Source: UBA8079 sp965205535
GTDB taxonomy: Bacteria; Pseudomonadota; Alphaproteobacteria; UBA6615
Reading direction: 5' to 3'
NCBI GenBank assembly: GCA_965205535.1
Contig: CBDBHH010000005.1
Coordinates: 3,038,001-3,102,000 of the forward strand
Length of the DNA stretch: 64,000 bases
Below are positions 7,111-14,347 of this stretch, piece by piece. The notes under the pieces are model-generated. The model saw only the letters and a list, made by a program, of their open reading frames with translations. It did not search any database and was not told the origin of the DNA. The translations under genes were made by a program, and so were the position numbers. Numbering within the stretch: the stretch's first letter is position 1; each line of letters opens with the position of its first letter.

Positions 7111-7263
7111 CTCTCGGTTTTCCATTTCTTTATGTTGTGCAGTTTTTCGTTTTCGTTCCTGATCCCTGCGAATGGATACCTCGCGAGAAACCAGAGGGTC
7201 ATCGTTTCTGTTCATGTGTCTATTTATACGTCTGGGATTGTAGACTTTCCGCGAGTGAGACAC
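7078..7263 (-). pseudogene. Small basic ORF cut by the IS remnant
   Basis: This frame starts inside the end of the 94-aa ORF upstream (44-base overlap) and encodes about 50 native residues, very rich in Arg and Lys (MSHSRKVYNPRRINRHMNRN), before running into the IS end; the last ten residues (CLTSAPVGQN) are IS sequence. It may be the start of a fourth gene of the leftward set, truncated by the IS. It could equally be a chance frame; the strong base bias and overlap keep confidence low. Confidence 0.3.
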
Positions 7264-7504
7264 TTTTATCCGCGATCCTGTCTTTTAGGGATTTCTTGGA
7301 CACCCTCTTCTTTCGTACCTGTTTCGTGATAGTAGAAATTTTGGGTTTGTTGATGTCTGGGTCTACCTGTTGTCGATAAGGAACCGCATTCGCATCATGA
7401 AACTCGTTCTCTAGTCGCAAACCCTGTGCGGTAGTCAATCGATCTTCCGTTCTCTTAAACCTCTCCTTGTCGAGTTGGATCAGGATGTCATTCCATTCAC
7501 TCAT
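7220..7504 (-). CDS. Hypothetical protein, 94 aa (third gene of leftward set)
   Basis: The product MSEWNDILIQLDKERFKRTE... is charged, starts with an amphipathic helix and ends with a Lys/Arg/Ser-rich stretch (TKQVRKKRVSKKSLKDRIAD). The start ATG overlaps the stop of the upstream ORF by one base (TGATG), which indicates translational coupling. A GTG just upstream could also serve. No family is recognised. AT-richer codon use than the flanking chromosome fits acquired DNA. A nucleic-acid-binding role is a guess from the basic C-terminal half only. Confidence 0.55.
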   Translation of the reverse strand: MSEWNDILIQLDKERFKRTEDRLTTAQGLRLENEFHDANAVPYRQQVDPDINKPKISTITKQVRKKRVSKKSLKDRIADKSVSLAESLQSQTYK

Positions 7505-7743
7505 CACAGGGATACCAATCGTTCTAGTTCTTCCGCACTCAGTTCATTGAGGTTGATCTGACGAACCTCTGACGCAGGACCAAATGTCTGTCTTGCGGAG
7601 AATGCTTTTGTGTAGACGACACCTGACGACCCCAGACGATCCTTCTCTCTGTCTTTGATCTCCTTGAGGGTCTTCTTTTTGGTGTAACTGGGTATCCTGC
7701 TGAACGCGGGAGTTTCAAAACCTTGGGTCTTCTGTTGGGTCAT
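7504..7743 (-). CDS. Hypothetical protein, 79 aa (second gene of leftward set)
   Basis: A 79-residue protein with a Lys-rich segment (SYTKKKTLKEIKDREKDRLG) and an acidic, leucine-rich end (NLNELSAEELERLVSL). Its start ATG overlaps the stop of the 44-aa ORF (ATGA) and its own stop overlaps the next start. No family is recognised. The tight overlaps on both sides are the best evidence that this and its neighbours are real genes and not chance frames. Confidence 0.55.
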   Translation of the reverse strand: MTQQKTQGFETPAFSRIPSYTKKKTLKEIKDREKDRLGSSGVVYTKAFSARQTFGPASEVRQINLNELSAEELERLVSL

Positions 7744-7874
7744 TTGATCTTCCGTGCAAGTTCAACTGACAGTTTGTCTATCTCCGTCTTGATGGAATTG
7801 ATGATGGTCAGTTGGTTGAGAGGTTCTTTCTCTCGTTTGTAGTCTCTTATGAGTTGGTCAATTTTAGAGTTCAT
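7740..7874 (-). CDS. Very small hypothetical protein, 44 aa (first gene of leftward set)
   Basis: A 44-residue ORF, MNSKIDQLIRDYKREKEPLN and onward to ELARKIK, predicted to be mostly one charged helix with heptad-like Ile/Leu spacing. The start has a good ribosome binding site, AAGGTGAG, a few bases upstream. The stop TGA overlaps the next ATG. It heads a chain of translationally overlapped small ORFs transcribed away from the 8281 gene. Function unknown; a short coiled-coil regulator or anti-factor would fit but is not shown. Confidence 0.5.
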   Translation of the reverse strand: MNSKIDQLIRDYKREKEPLNQLTIINSIKTEIDKLSVELARKIK

Positions 7875-8008
7875 TCTTCTCACCTTCGATGGATGGTTAG
7901 GTGAAAGAAGGAGTCAGGTTTCATTGCAAAGGGATCGTCAGACTAGAAACTCTTCAAGGAGAAACAGGACACATCCTGACTCCCTCTTCCGTTTCTATTT
8001 AGGTGGTG

Positions 8009-8105
8009 TCTGGACACTCTTTGGGATGCAGGGATTCTAGGGTCATCTGGTGATGTCCATATTTTGCCAGGGTATGCATCTGGATACCTGTTGAGGTCTG
8101 GATAC
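8009..8105. repeat. TCTGGAYAC repeats in the divergent control region
   Basis: TCTGGATAC occurs at 8079-8087 and 8097-8105 (18-base period) and TCTGGACAC at 8009-8017; a looser TCTGGAATC follows at about 8197. They lie in the 406-base gap (7875-8280) between the leftward small-ORF set and the rightward zinc-ribbon gene. They could be operator sites or replication iterons. Nothing else is recognised in the gap apart from a weak GGGG...CCCC hairpin near 8192-8209. Confidence 0.4.
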
Positions 8106-8280
8106 ATGTGTCTTCTGAAAACCCTACAAGTACATTTATACGGGGAATTCCCTAGTGGTTACGTTTTCCAGTGATTTTTCTTAATTAATTTTGGGGTCTG
8201 GAATCCCCACTGAACTTTTTTTACATTTTCTGATTCTGACCCTCCTTCGCTGTCTAAATAGTCATGCAAAGGAGATACCA

Positions 8281-8769
8281 ATGGAGACACAGAAACAGAC
8301 ACATGACACAGAGATATTCTCAGTGATGGTTGAGGTACTTACTCAGTCAGGGTTGGGAGAACGGAACTATGGTTTTAACCCAAACCATCACCAGACCCGA
8401 TTGAAGGAACTTGCATCGGTCATGAATGGAATGGGGTTCACCAACCGCTCAGGGAAACCTCTAAACAAAAACACACTCAAACAGGTGGTCCATCGAGTTC
8501 GTCAGAAGGAAGACCTGTTCGATGCGTACAGACCTGATTGGGATAAATTTAGGGAGATCGAGTACCCCAACGTGACACCACCCAAACAGACTAAGGTTGA
8601 TTGTCTGGTGTGCGGTGTACCTGTCGAAACGAAGGGTAAGAAACTCTGTTCCTCAGACTGCGTGAAGGTCTATCAGGACAACAAGGACGCACCCCACGAT
8701 CCCAAGTTCCCAACGATCTTTCATCAAATGAGGGATCAGGAATCATCAACCCCACGTTCTCTAATCTGA
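8281..8769 (+). CDS. Putative DNA-binding protein with C-terminal zinc ribbon
   Basis: A 162-residue protein. Residues about 35-80 (RLKELASVMNGMGFTNRSGK, then PLNKNTLKQVVHRVR) resemble the helix-turn-helix part of recombinase-type proteins, where a helix is followed by G(F/Y).(N/T).(S/R)GK and a recognition helix. Near residue 105 a CLVC...CSSDC pattern gives a likely four-cysteine zinc ribbon. ATG 8281 is chosen over the upstream 8191 start because AAGGAG lies six bases before it. The gene runs away from the small-ORF set and meets the recombinase-like ORF tail to tail with a 9-base overlap. A control or replication-initiation role in the element is plausible; it is not a complete recombinase. 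Confidence 0.65.
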   Translation: METQKQTHDTEIFSVMVEVLTQSGLGERNYGFNPNHHQTRLKELASVMNGMGFTNRSGKPLNKNTLKQVVHRVRQKEDLFDAYRPDWDKFREIEYPNVTPPKQTKVDCLVCGVPVETKGKKLCSSDCVKVYQDNKDAPHDPKFPTIFHQMRDQESSTPRSLI

Positions 8770-8970
8770 GTTGATGTACTTTCTCTCGACGTACTCGATC
8801 CGAAGAGGACTTGTGATCTCGAACCTGTCCTCTGGGAGTGCATTCAACCTTTCATCCCTGATCCTCTTCTTCTTGAGGATCGAGAAGACATGTGTGTTGA
8901 AGAACCTCTTACCGCGAGGGGTCTGATACCCATTCTCGTTTAACCACCCCGCGATCTTCCGATACCCCAT
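8761..8970 (-). pseudogene. Recombinase-like helix-domain ORF, N-terminus unclear
   Basis: The 69 residues from ATG 8970 (GYRKIAGWLNENGYQTPRGK, then RFFNTHVFSILKKKR) match the pattern of the recombinase domain of large serine recombinases and related small marine-phage proteins. The similarity continues upstream of that ATG in the same frame (YQSELHDLIQRLYDKG), back to a stop codon near 9100, with no ATG, GTG or TTG available. Either a rare start codon is used, or the gene has lost its 5' part. The catalytic serine domain is absent. It could be a relic, or a small DNA-binding protein that uses a partner's catalytic activity. Confidence 0.5.
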
Positions 8971-9322
8971 TCCTTTGTCATAAAGTCTCTGGATCAGGTC
9001 ATGCAGTTCCGATTGATAGTCGGAATACGGAGGGGGATTAGAAAGTCGACAGGAGGTTCGTTGGAGCGAGAGCGATGGGACTATTTAGACGGGGGACACT
9101 CGTATTTTGACCGCATCACAAAAAAAGTTGAGAAAACTGCGACCATTAGTAAGCGGTGTGTGATTATCGGTCTGTTTGGAAAGTCGTTTTCATTTAGGAC
9201 GAAATAACCTATATACCCTCCCACAAGATAAATGGGACAACCTAAAAGTGAAGGCGCAAATGAGGCACAAATATATAATCAACTTCGTAAGTCGTTGTAA
9301 TCGTTCCTCTTTTCGTCGTATA
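8971..9322. other. Right-end non-coding segment of the rpsI element
   Basis: About 350 AT-rich bases. A 68-aa frame at 9001-9207 has no ribosome binding site and no family pattern and is not called. The right-end GAGGC repeat lies at 9251-9268, followed by ATATATAATC and a run of TCGT repeats (9285-9320) just before the att core. These are typical of an attachment-site arm, but no function is shown. Confidence 0.4.
9251..9268 (+). repeat. Right-end GAGGC-type tandem repeat
   Basis: AAGGCGC-AAAT-GAGGCAC, the degenerate counterpart of the left-end pair at 6477-6494, with the same 11-base period and orientation. It lies about 55 bases inside the right att core. Confidence 0.45.
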
Positions 9323-9336
9323 CAGTTCTCGAAGCG
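9323..9336 (+). repeat. Right attachment-site core (attR)
   Basis: CAGTTCTCGAAGCG, identical to 6395-6408. The bases that follow complete CGC TAG, the original last codon and stop of rpsI, and 64 bases later comes a strong terminator, so this is the displaced 3' end of rpsI. Confidence 0.85.
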
Positions 9337-9403
9337 CTAGGCGGATTAGCAGGGATGGCCGGATTGGCCATCGCCCGTCTTATCCGGCATCGATTCACAA
9401 AAG

Positions 9404-9438
9404 CGGCGTCCCCGTTCCCGGGGACGCCGTTTTCTTTT
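9404..9438. terminator. Original rpsI terminator, also serving the DUF3179 gene
   Basis: CGGCGTCCCC (9404-9413) and GGGGACGCCG (9420-9429) form a perfect 10-bp stem, followed by TTTTCTTTT. Before the insertion it would have ended the rplM-rpsI transcript; the leftward DUF3179 gene also ends just beyond it. Confidence 0.9.
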
Positions 9439-9454
9439 GGGGGAACGGCTGCTT

Positions 9455-10834
9455 TTAGCCTTCCCAGAGCTCGGTCTTTGGATGGAACTGGGACCAGGCG
9501 AACCAGAAGGCCTCGTGGCTGCCCAGGTCGCTGCCGTCCTTTTTGACGGCCTTGATGCCGCCGGCTTCGAGCTCGAGGCGCACATCCTCGAAGGTGATGT
9601 CGGTGCCTTGCTTCAGGGCGACGATCGCCAGGCGGCGGGGAAATGCCACCGGTGTTCCCGACCCGGTCACCACGCCGATGACGTCCTCGTGGACGGGCAG
9701 GCGCGGGTCGACATTGCCGACCGGGAAAATCGGACCGTTGGCGTCGCGGCCGTTGCGGAAATCGGGGTCACGGCCGAGTGCGAGCGCCTCGACCAGGACC
9801 GTCGTCTCGGGATGCTTCTTCTTCCAGGTGCCCCAGTCGGTGGTGATGACGCTCGCCTGATCCAGCTGCAGTTCCTTCTCCGCGAGGGGCCCCGTCACGG
9901 CGTTACCCAGGAAGGTGTCGAACACCGAGTATGTGTTGACGTCGTACATCACCTTGTTGGACCGGATGAGCAGCCCCGACGTGCGCAGCACCGGCCGTTC
10001 GATGCCACCGGGCAGCCGGTCCGTGAAGTAGGCCTGGGCCGACCCGCACAGGGTGCAATAGGGAATGCCGAGATGCCGCCCGCCCAGCGTGTCGTTGACC
10101 ATCTCGCGGACTTCCATGATCTGGCGGGGGTAGGCGCGCGCCTCGCCGTTGATCTCGATGCCGAAGACGATGTCGTCGTCATCGAGCCAGCCGGCGTCTT
10201 CTGCACTGCTTACCTCGGGATTGTCCGCCGCGGGGATGCAGTTGCATGATTTGAGGGTCTCGTCATAGGCACGGTCGTCGATCAGGACGCCGCCCCAGGA
10301 GACGTGCCGCCAGTCGATGTCACCTTCCACGAAGATCCGCTCCCAGCCGGGGACGAGGGTGGTGAAAATGGCGCGTTTGAATTGCAGATACTCCGGCGGT
10401 GCGGGAATGTCCCAGGCGATCAGGTGATCGGTGATGGCACCCCAGTGATCGTCGTTCGGAGCTTCGATGCCCAGCAGTGCAGCGGCGCCGTCGGCGAGTT
10501 CCACACTCAGCCAGCGGTTCGGCGCGAAACGCATCAGGTCGGCGATGAGCCAGGCGACCCGCGGATCCTTCGCCGCGACGATCTCGCGCAGGGCGACCTT
10601 CTGCGGCTCCTGCCAGCTCGATTGCGCCATGCTGTCGACGAAGGCGACCGTCAGGGCGGACCGCAGGTCGTCGGACAACGCCCCGTCGGGCACCGATGGC
10701 GGCGTGCCGAACTCCTCGATCACGTAATCGAGCAGGGGCGCCTTGTCCTGGGCGTTTGCCGCACCGAGGGGAAACAGCGCCATCGCAAACATTGCGGCGG
10801 CGGGAATGATGCAGGATTTGATCTTGGAAGCCAT
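9455..10834 (-). CDS. Exported DUF3179 domain protein
   Basis: From ATG 10834 the product is 459 residues with a clear signal peptide (SCIIPAAAMFAMALFPLG, cleavage probably after AANA, before QDKAP), so it should be periplasmic. The DUF3179 block fills the C-terminal half: DDDIVFGIEINGEARAYP, EVREMVNDTLGG, the cysteine pair in GIPYCTLCGSAQAYF and a YDVNTYSVFDTF segment. Function is unknown for this family; the CxxC and conserved Tyr/Asp residues suggest an enzyme or metal site. A longer frame from 10924 would add 30 residues ahead of the signal peptide and is less likely; AAAGG precedes ATG 10834. Upstream is the proVWX operon, transcribed the same way. Confidence 0.85.
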   Translation of the reverse strand: MASKIKSCIIPAAAMFAMALFPLGAANAQDKAPLLDYVIEEFGTPPSVPDGALSDDLRSALTVAFVDSMAQSSWQEPQKVALREIVAAKDPRVAWLIADLMRFAPNRWLSVELADGAAALLGIEAPNDDHWGAITDHLIAWDIPAPPEYLQFKRAIFTTLVPGWERIFVEGDIDWRHVSWGGVLIDDRAYDETLKSCNCIPAADNPEVSSAEDAGWLDDDDIVFGIEINGEARAYPRQIMEVREMVNDTLGGRHLGIPYCTLCGSAQAYFTDRLPGGIERPVLRTSGLLIRSNKVMYDVNTYSVFDTFLGNAVTGPLAEKELQLDQASVITTDWGTWKKKHPETTVLVEALALGRDPDFRNGRDANGPIFPVGNVDPRLPVHEDVIGVVTGSGTPVAFPRRLAIVALKQGTDITFEDVRLELEAGGIKAVKKDGSDLGSHEAFWFAWSQFHPKTELWEG

Positions 10835-10936
10835 GGCAGAACCTTTCGCCGCCTTATTTGAAGCCTGGACGGCCGTCATTCCAGTCACATCTGCTTCAGA
10901 ATTTGTGACGGAATAAAATGACAAGAGGGTAACGCG

Positions 10937-12001
10937 TCAGCGCGCGCGGGGTCCGTCATCGGCAGCTTCGGTGGGCACGAGCGACTTCACCAGCATATCC
11001 ATGCGCAAAACACCGACGTTCCGCTGGCCGTCCTTCACCAGATAGGTCTTCCGTGTATCGCCTTCGGCCATCGCGATGACGGTTTCGAGATTCTCTTCCT
11101 GGTCGATCTCGCCGGCGATGCTCAACCCGTCTGTGGCGGTGGTCTTGTCCATCACCGTGCGCACTCGCAGGACCCGCGCCCGGTTGATGTCGCTCACAAA
11201 GTCGACGATGTAGGGATCGCTCGGCTCCAGCAGGATTGTCTGGGGTTCGTCCTGCTGGATGACGCGTCCGTCCTTGAGAATCACCAGGTGGTCGGCGAGC
11301 TTCAGAGCTTCGTCCAGGTCGTGGGTGATGAACAGGATGGTCTTCTGCAACTCCTGCTGCAGCTCCAGGAGCAAGTCCTGCATGTCGGTGCGGATCAGCG
11401 GGTCGAGGGCGGAATAGGCCTCGTCCATCAGCATGACATCGGCGTTGGAGGTGAGCGCGCGGGCGATGCCGACACGCTGCTGCATGCCACCCGACAGCTG
11501 ATGCGGGTAGCTGTCGCCATAGCCCTGCAGGCCGACGCGGTCGAGCCACTTCTCGGCCTCGGGCAGGTACTCGTCGCGCGATATGCCGCGGACGTCCAGC
11601 GCCAGCGCGGCGTTCTCCGCAACGGTCTTGTGGGGCAGCAGCGCGAATTTCTGGAACACCATCGACATCTGCTCGCGACGGATCGTACGGAGTTCCTCGG
11701 CCGAACATCCGAGAATATCGCGGCCCTCGAAGATGATCTCGCCCACGGTCGGGTCGATGAGGCGGTTCACATGGCGGATCAGGGTCGACTTGCCCGAGCC
11801 CGACAAACCCATGATCACCGTGATCTCGCCGGCCTTCGCGTCGACGTTGATGTTCTCGAGGCCGAGCACATGGCCGTACTGTTCGAGGAGTTCCGGCTTG
11901 CCGAGGCCGTCTTCCCGCACGGCCTTCAGGGCGGTCATCGGGTCGGGCCCGAAGACCTTGTAGAGATTGCTTATCGCGATCTTGGTTTCAGGCTCGCTCA
12001 T
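10937..12001 (-). CDS. proV: Glycine betaine/proline ABC transporter ATP-binding protein
   Basis: A 354-residue ABC ATPase of the ProV/OpuAA group. It has Walker A GLSGSGKST, Q-loop MVFQKFALLPHKTV, signature LSGGMQQRV, Walker B VMLMDEAYSALDP and the switch FITHDLDEAL. A C-terminal extension of about 80 residues (from VRTVMDKTTATDG) replaces the usual CBS pair and may sense ionic strength. The N-terminal K..A...G..K.E....G..LGL feature is typical of the ProV family. It overlaps the permease gene by four bases and is last in the operon. It should energise uptake of betaine-type osmoprotectants at the inner membrane. Confidence 0.92.
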   Translation of the reverse strand: MSEPETKIAISNLYKVFGPDPMTALKAVREDGLGKPELLEQYGHVLGLENINVDAKAGEITVIMGLSGSGKSTLIRHVNRLIDPTVGEIIFEGRDILGCSAEELRTIRREQMSMVFQKFALLPHKTVAENAALALDVRGISRDEYLPEAEKWLDRVGLQGYGDSYPHQLSGGMQQRVGIARALTSNADVMLMDEAYSALDPLIRTDMQDLLLELQQELQKTILFITHDLDEALKLADHLVILKDGRVIQQDEPQTILLEPSDPYIVDFVSDINRARVLRVRTVMDKTTATDGLSIAGEIDQEENLETVIAMAEGDTRKTYLVKDGQRNVGVLRMDMLVKSLVPTEAADDGPRAR

Positions 12002-13041
12002 CGGTCCTGCCCCGCGTTGATGCGCGCAAGCGCGAGTTTCGTAGTCCGGTCGAGGATCACGGCCAGCACCACGATCCCCAGACCGGAGACCAGGCCGACA
12101 CCAAGTTCAAGATTGCGGATGCCGCGCAGCACGAGCACGCCCAGGCCCGGCGCGGAGACGAGCGAGGCGATCACCACCATCGACAGGCTCATCATGATGG
12201 TCTGGTTCACCCCGGCCATGATGTTCGGCAGGGCCAGGGGCACCTGTACCTTGATGAGTTTCTGCCGCTCCGTCATGCCGAACGCGTCGGCGGCCTCGAT
12301 CACGTCCCCGTCGACCAGCCGGATACCGAGATCGGTCAGCCGGATCACCGGCACGATCGCGTAGAGAATGATCGCGATGCCGTAGAGCTTCGGCTCGGTG
12401 ACCGAGAACAGGAAGATCAGCGGGATCAGGTACACGAAGGCCGGCAGTGTCTGCAGCATGTCGAGGATCGGGATGATCATCCGTTGCAGCCGGTCGCTGC
12501 GCGCCATCGCAATCCCGATGGGCACACCCAGCAACACGCAAATGATGGCACATACGAAGATCACGGCGAGGGTCTGGGCGGCAAAGCTGTAATAGTCGAT
12601 GAAGGCGAATGTCAGCAGGCATATGCCGACGAAGACGACGAGTTTCCGCGACCGGCTGACGGCCAGGACCAAGGCCAGGAGGGCCGGGATCATGAGCCAC
12701 CAGGGTGTGGTCTCGAACAGCCACAGGGAGCCTTCGAGGAACCAGCTGAGCGGCTGGGTCAACGGGTCGAGGACGAAGCTCAGCCCGTCCTTGATCGAGA
12801 GGAAACCGTCCTCGATGCCCTTGGTCAGCGCGCGCGACTGGGGAAAGGCGGCGCAGGATTCGTGGAGCTGGTCCATCGACGGGAAGGGCAGCTCCCAGAT
12901 CGACGGGGGTGGCGCGTCCGTGCCGGCATTCTGCGCCAGCAGGTCCGCCATGGAGACGGGGCCGCCATCTGATTTCTCGCCGCTCTCGCACCAGCTCTCA
13001 AGTCCGAGAGTTGAGAAGATCTGGTCGTAGGTCCCCATCAC
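11998..13041 (-). CDS. proW: Glycine betaine/proline ABC transporter permease
   Basis: A 347-residue inner-membrane permease with a long cytoplasmic-type N-terminal region (about 100 residues, including IWELPFPSMDQLHESCAAF), then several hydrophobic segments and the ABC permease EAA-like loop VIEAADAFGMTERQKLIKVQ. The segment LQTLPAFVYLIPLIFLFSV is the typical ProW membrane pair. It follows proX after a 91-base gap holding a strong stem-loop and overlaps proV by four bases. Confidence 0.92.
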   Translation of the reverse strand: MMGTYDQIFSTLGLESWCESGEKSDGGPVSMADLLAQNAGTDAPPPSIWELPFPSMDQLHESCAAFPQSRALTKGIEDGFLSIKDGLSFVLDPLTQPLSWFLEGSLWLFETTPWWLMIPALLALVLAVSRSRKLVVFVGICLLTFAFIDYYSFAAQTLAVIFVCAIICVLLGVPIGIAMARSDRLQRMIIPILDMLQTLPAFVYLIPLIFLFSVTEPKLYGIAIILYAIVPVIRLTDLGIRLVDGDVIEAADAFGMTERQKLIKVQVPLALPNIMAGVNQTIMMSLSMVVIASLVSAPGLGVLVLRGIRNLELGVGLVSGLGIVVLAVILDRTTKLALARINAGQDR

Positions 13042-13074
13042 ATATTCCGTCAGGTTGGCCCGTCGGGCTTAGAA

Positions 13075-13106
13075 GTGCGGCCGGAAATCTGAATTTCCGG
13101 CCGCAC
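13075..13106 (-). terminator. Intercistronic stem-loop between proX and proW
   Basis: GTGCGGCCGGAAAT (13075-13088) pairs perfectly with ATTTCCGGCCGCAC (13093-13106) around a CTGA loop. There is no T run on the transcribed side. Such hairpins after the binding-protein gene usually stabilise its mRNA and lower expression of the permease genes, and that is the more likely role here. Confidence 0.75.
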
Positions 13107-13132
13107 AGGCTTTGGTTGGTTCTTGTTCGCCG

Positions 13133-14125
13133 CTACTTGAGCAAGCCGGCAAGTTTCGCCTTGGCGCCGTCGTTCAACCAGCCCCCCCACGAATCCTTGT
13201 AGGTCGTCAGGAAATGCACCGCGGCTTCCTCGGAAGAGGCGTTGTTGTCTTCCTTCCAGGCGAGGACCGAGCCCATCTGCTTGTTGGTGAAGCTCAGCTT
13301 CGACAGCATCTCCACAACCTCGGGCTCGCGGTCGGCGAAGGTGGCGGTCACACCGGTCACGACCCGTGCGGCCGGGTAGGGCGATTTGCCGACCCGGTTG
13401 CACTCGGTGTTCCGGTTGCACTGGTGAATGTCGTCGTTGTAGGTGCCGAGATCGACGGGAAACATCTCATACTTGCCGAGCAGGGCCGTCGGTGCCCAGT
13501 AGTAGCCGAACCAGGGTTTCTCGTCGGCGTAGGCGGATGCGATCGAACCCGCGAGGGTCTCGCCGGAACCGTGGTTGAACACCTCGATCCCGTGGCCCGC
13601 CAAGTCGAAGGCCTGCTTGAGACTGTCGTTTATGATCCGGCAACCCCAGCCTTCCGGGCAATTGTGGAAGCGAGCGCCGACCAGTTCGGGATTGGCCAGA
13701 ACGCCGTCGATCGTCTTCAGTTCCGGGTGCTTGTCGGCCAGGTATTTCGGGATCAGCCAATGCTCCGCGCCGCCATCGGACAGGACGTTGGAGACAGTCT
13801 TCACTTTCCCTTCGGCTTCCAGCTTCTGGTAGACCGGGGCGGAGTTGATCCACATTTCGGTAGCGATGTCCGGTTCGCCATTCTCTGCCAGCGATGTCGC
13901 GGCGGGAACCGTGTCGGACGGTACAACCGTGACCTTGCAGCCATAGCCCTGTTCCATGACGAATTTCGCGACATTCGTCACGACCGAGGCGGAGGCCCAG
14001 TTCATCTCGGTGATCGAGACCTCGCCGCAATCCGCGTGGGCGTCGGATCCGCCCGCACTGACGGCAAACGCCATCGCGGCGGCAAAAGCCGATAGTTTCA
14101 GTGATCCGGAAATCATTCCGTTCAT
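13133..14125 (-). CDS. proX: Glycine betaine/proline ABC transporter substrate-binding protein
   Basis: A 330-residue periplasmic binding protein of the OpuAC/ProX family. The signal peptide (LSAFAAAMAFAVSAGGS, cleaved near DAHA-DC) is followed by VSITEMNWASASVVTNVAKF, YGCKVTVVPSDTVPAATSLA and the aromatic residues W99-region (IATEMWINS) and WFGYYWAPTALLGKYEM that typically form the betaine-binding box. It is the first gene of the leftward operon, as is usual for abundant binding proteins. The start could also be the Met at residue 4. The 222 bases upstream, shared with divergent argC, show no clear promoter or other feature. Confidence 0.92.
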   Translation of the reverse strand: MNGMISGSLKLSAFAAAMAFAVSAGGSDAHADCGEVSITEMNWASASVVTNVAKFVMEQGYGCKVTVVPSDTVPAATSLAENGEPDIATEMWINSAPVYQKLEAEGKVKTVSNVLSDGGAEHWLIPKYLADKHPELKTIDGVLANPELVGARFHNCPEGWGCRIINDSLKQAFDLAGHGIEVFNHGSGETLAGSIASAYADEKPWFGYYWAPTALLGKYEMFPVDLGTYNDDIHQCNRNTECNRVGKSPYPAARVVTGVTATFADREPEVVEMLSKLSFTNKQMGSVLAWKEDNNASSEEAAVHFLTTYKDSWGGWLNDGAKAKLAGLLK

Positions 14126-14347
14126 GGTTTCACTCCCCTGTTTATCTCGTCGCGTGAGACCGCATTGGCCGAAAGCATGTTTATTGCGATCGTCGCGACT
14201 GTTTGGAAATTTTCTTCGATTAACAACAGCTTACGCGACAGGAACGATAGTCTCAAGGCGTTCCCGGGAATTTGAAGGGAAATCCGATCAGGATGACGCA
14301 ATCGGGCCCTTTCCGTTTGCGCCGCAAGGCGCTACATCCTTCCCGTT

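Larger units (their letters stand above)
6395..9336. mobile_element. Small integrative element in the 3' end of rpsI
   Basis: A roughly 2.9-kb, visibly AT-richer segment is bounded by the 14-bp direct repeat CAGTTCTCGAAGCG, one copy inside the last codons of rpsI and one followed by the displaced original rpsI stop and terminator. This is what site-specific integration into a gene end leaves behind. Contents: its own terminator for rpsI, an IS3-family fragment, a leftward set of small overlapping ORFs, a rightward zinc-ribbon protein and a leftward protein resembling the C-terminal part of serine-recombinase helix domains. No complete integrase is visible, so mobility would need a helper. Nothing here resembles phage structural genes. 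The integration is inferred; the repeat and composition are direct observations. Confidence 0.85.

Noticed and set aside
6951..7379. 142-aa plus-strand frame across the IS remnant boundary
   Set aside because: It spans the IS/element junction and reads antisense to orfA and the 94-aa ORF; no ribosome binding site or family pattern.
9001..9207. 68-aa plus-strand frame in the right end of the rpsI element
   Set aside because: No ribosome binding site; part of it is antisense to the conserved upstream extension of the recombinase-like ORF.
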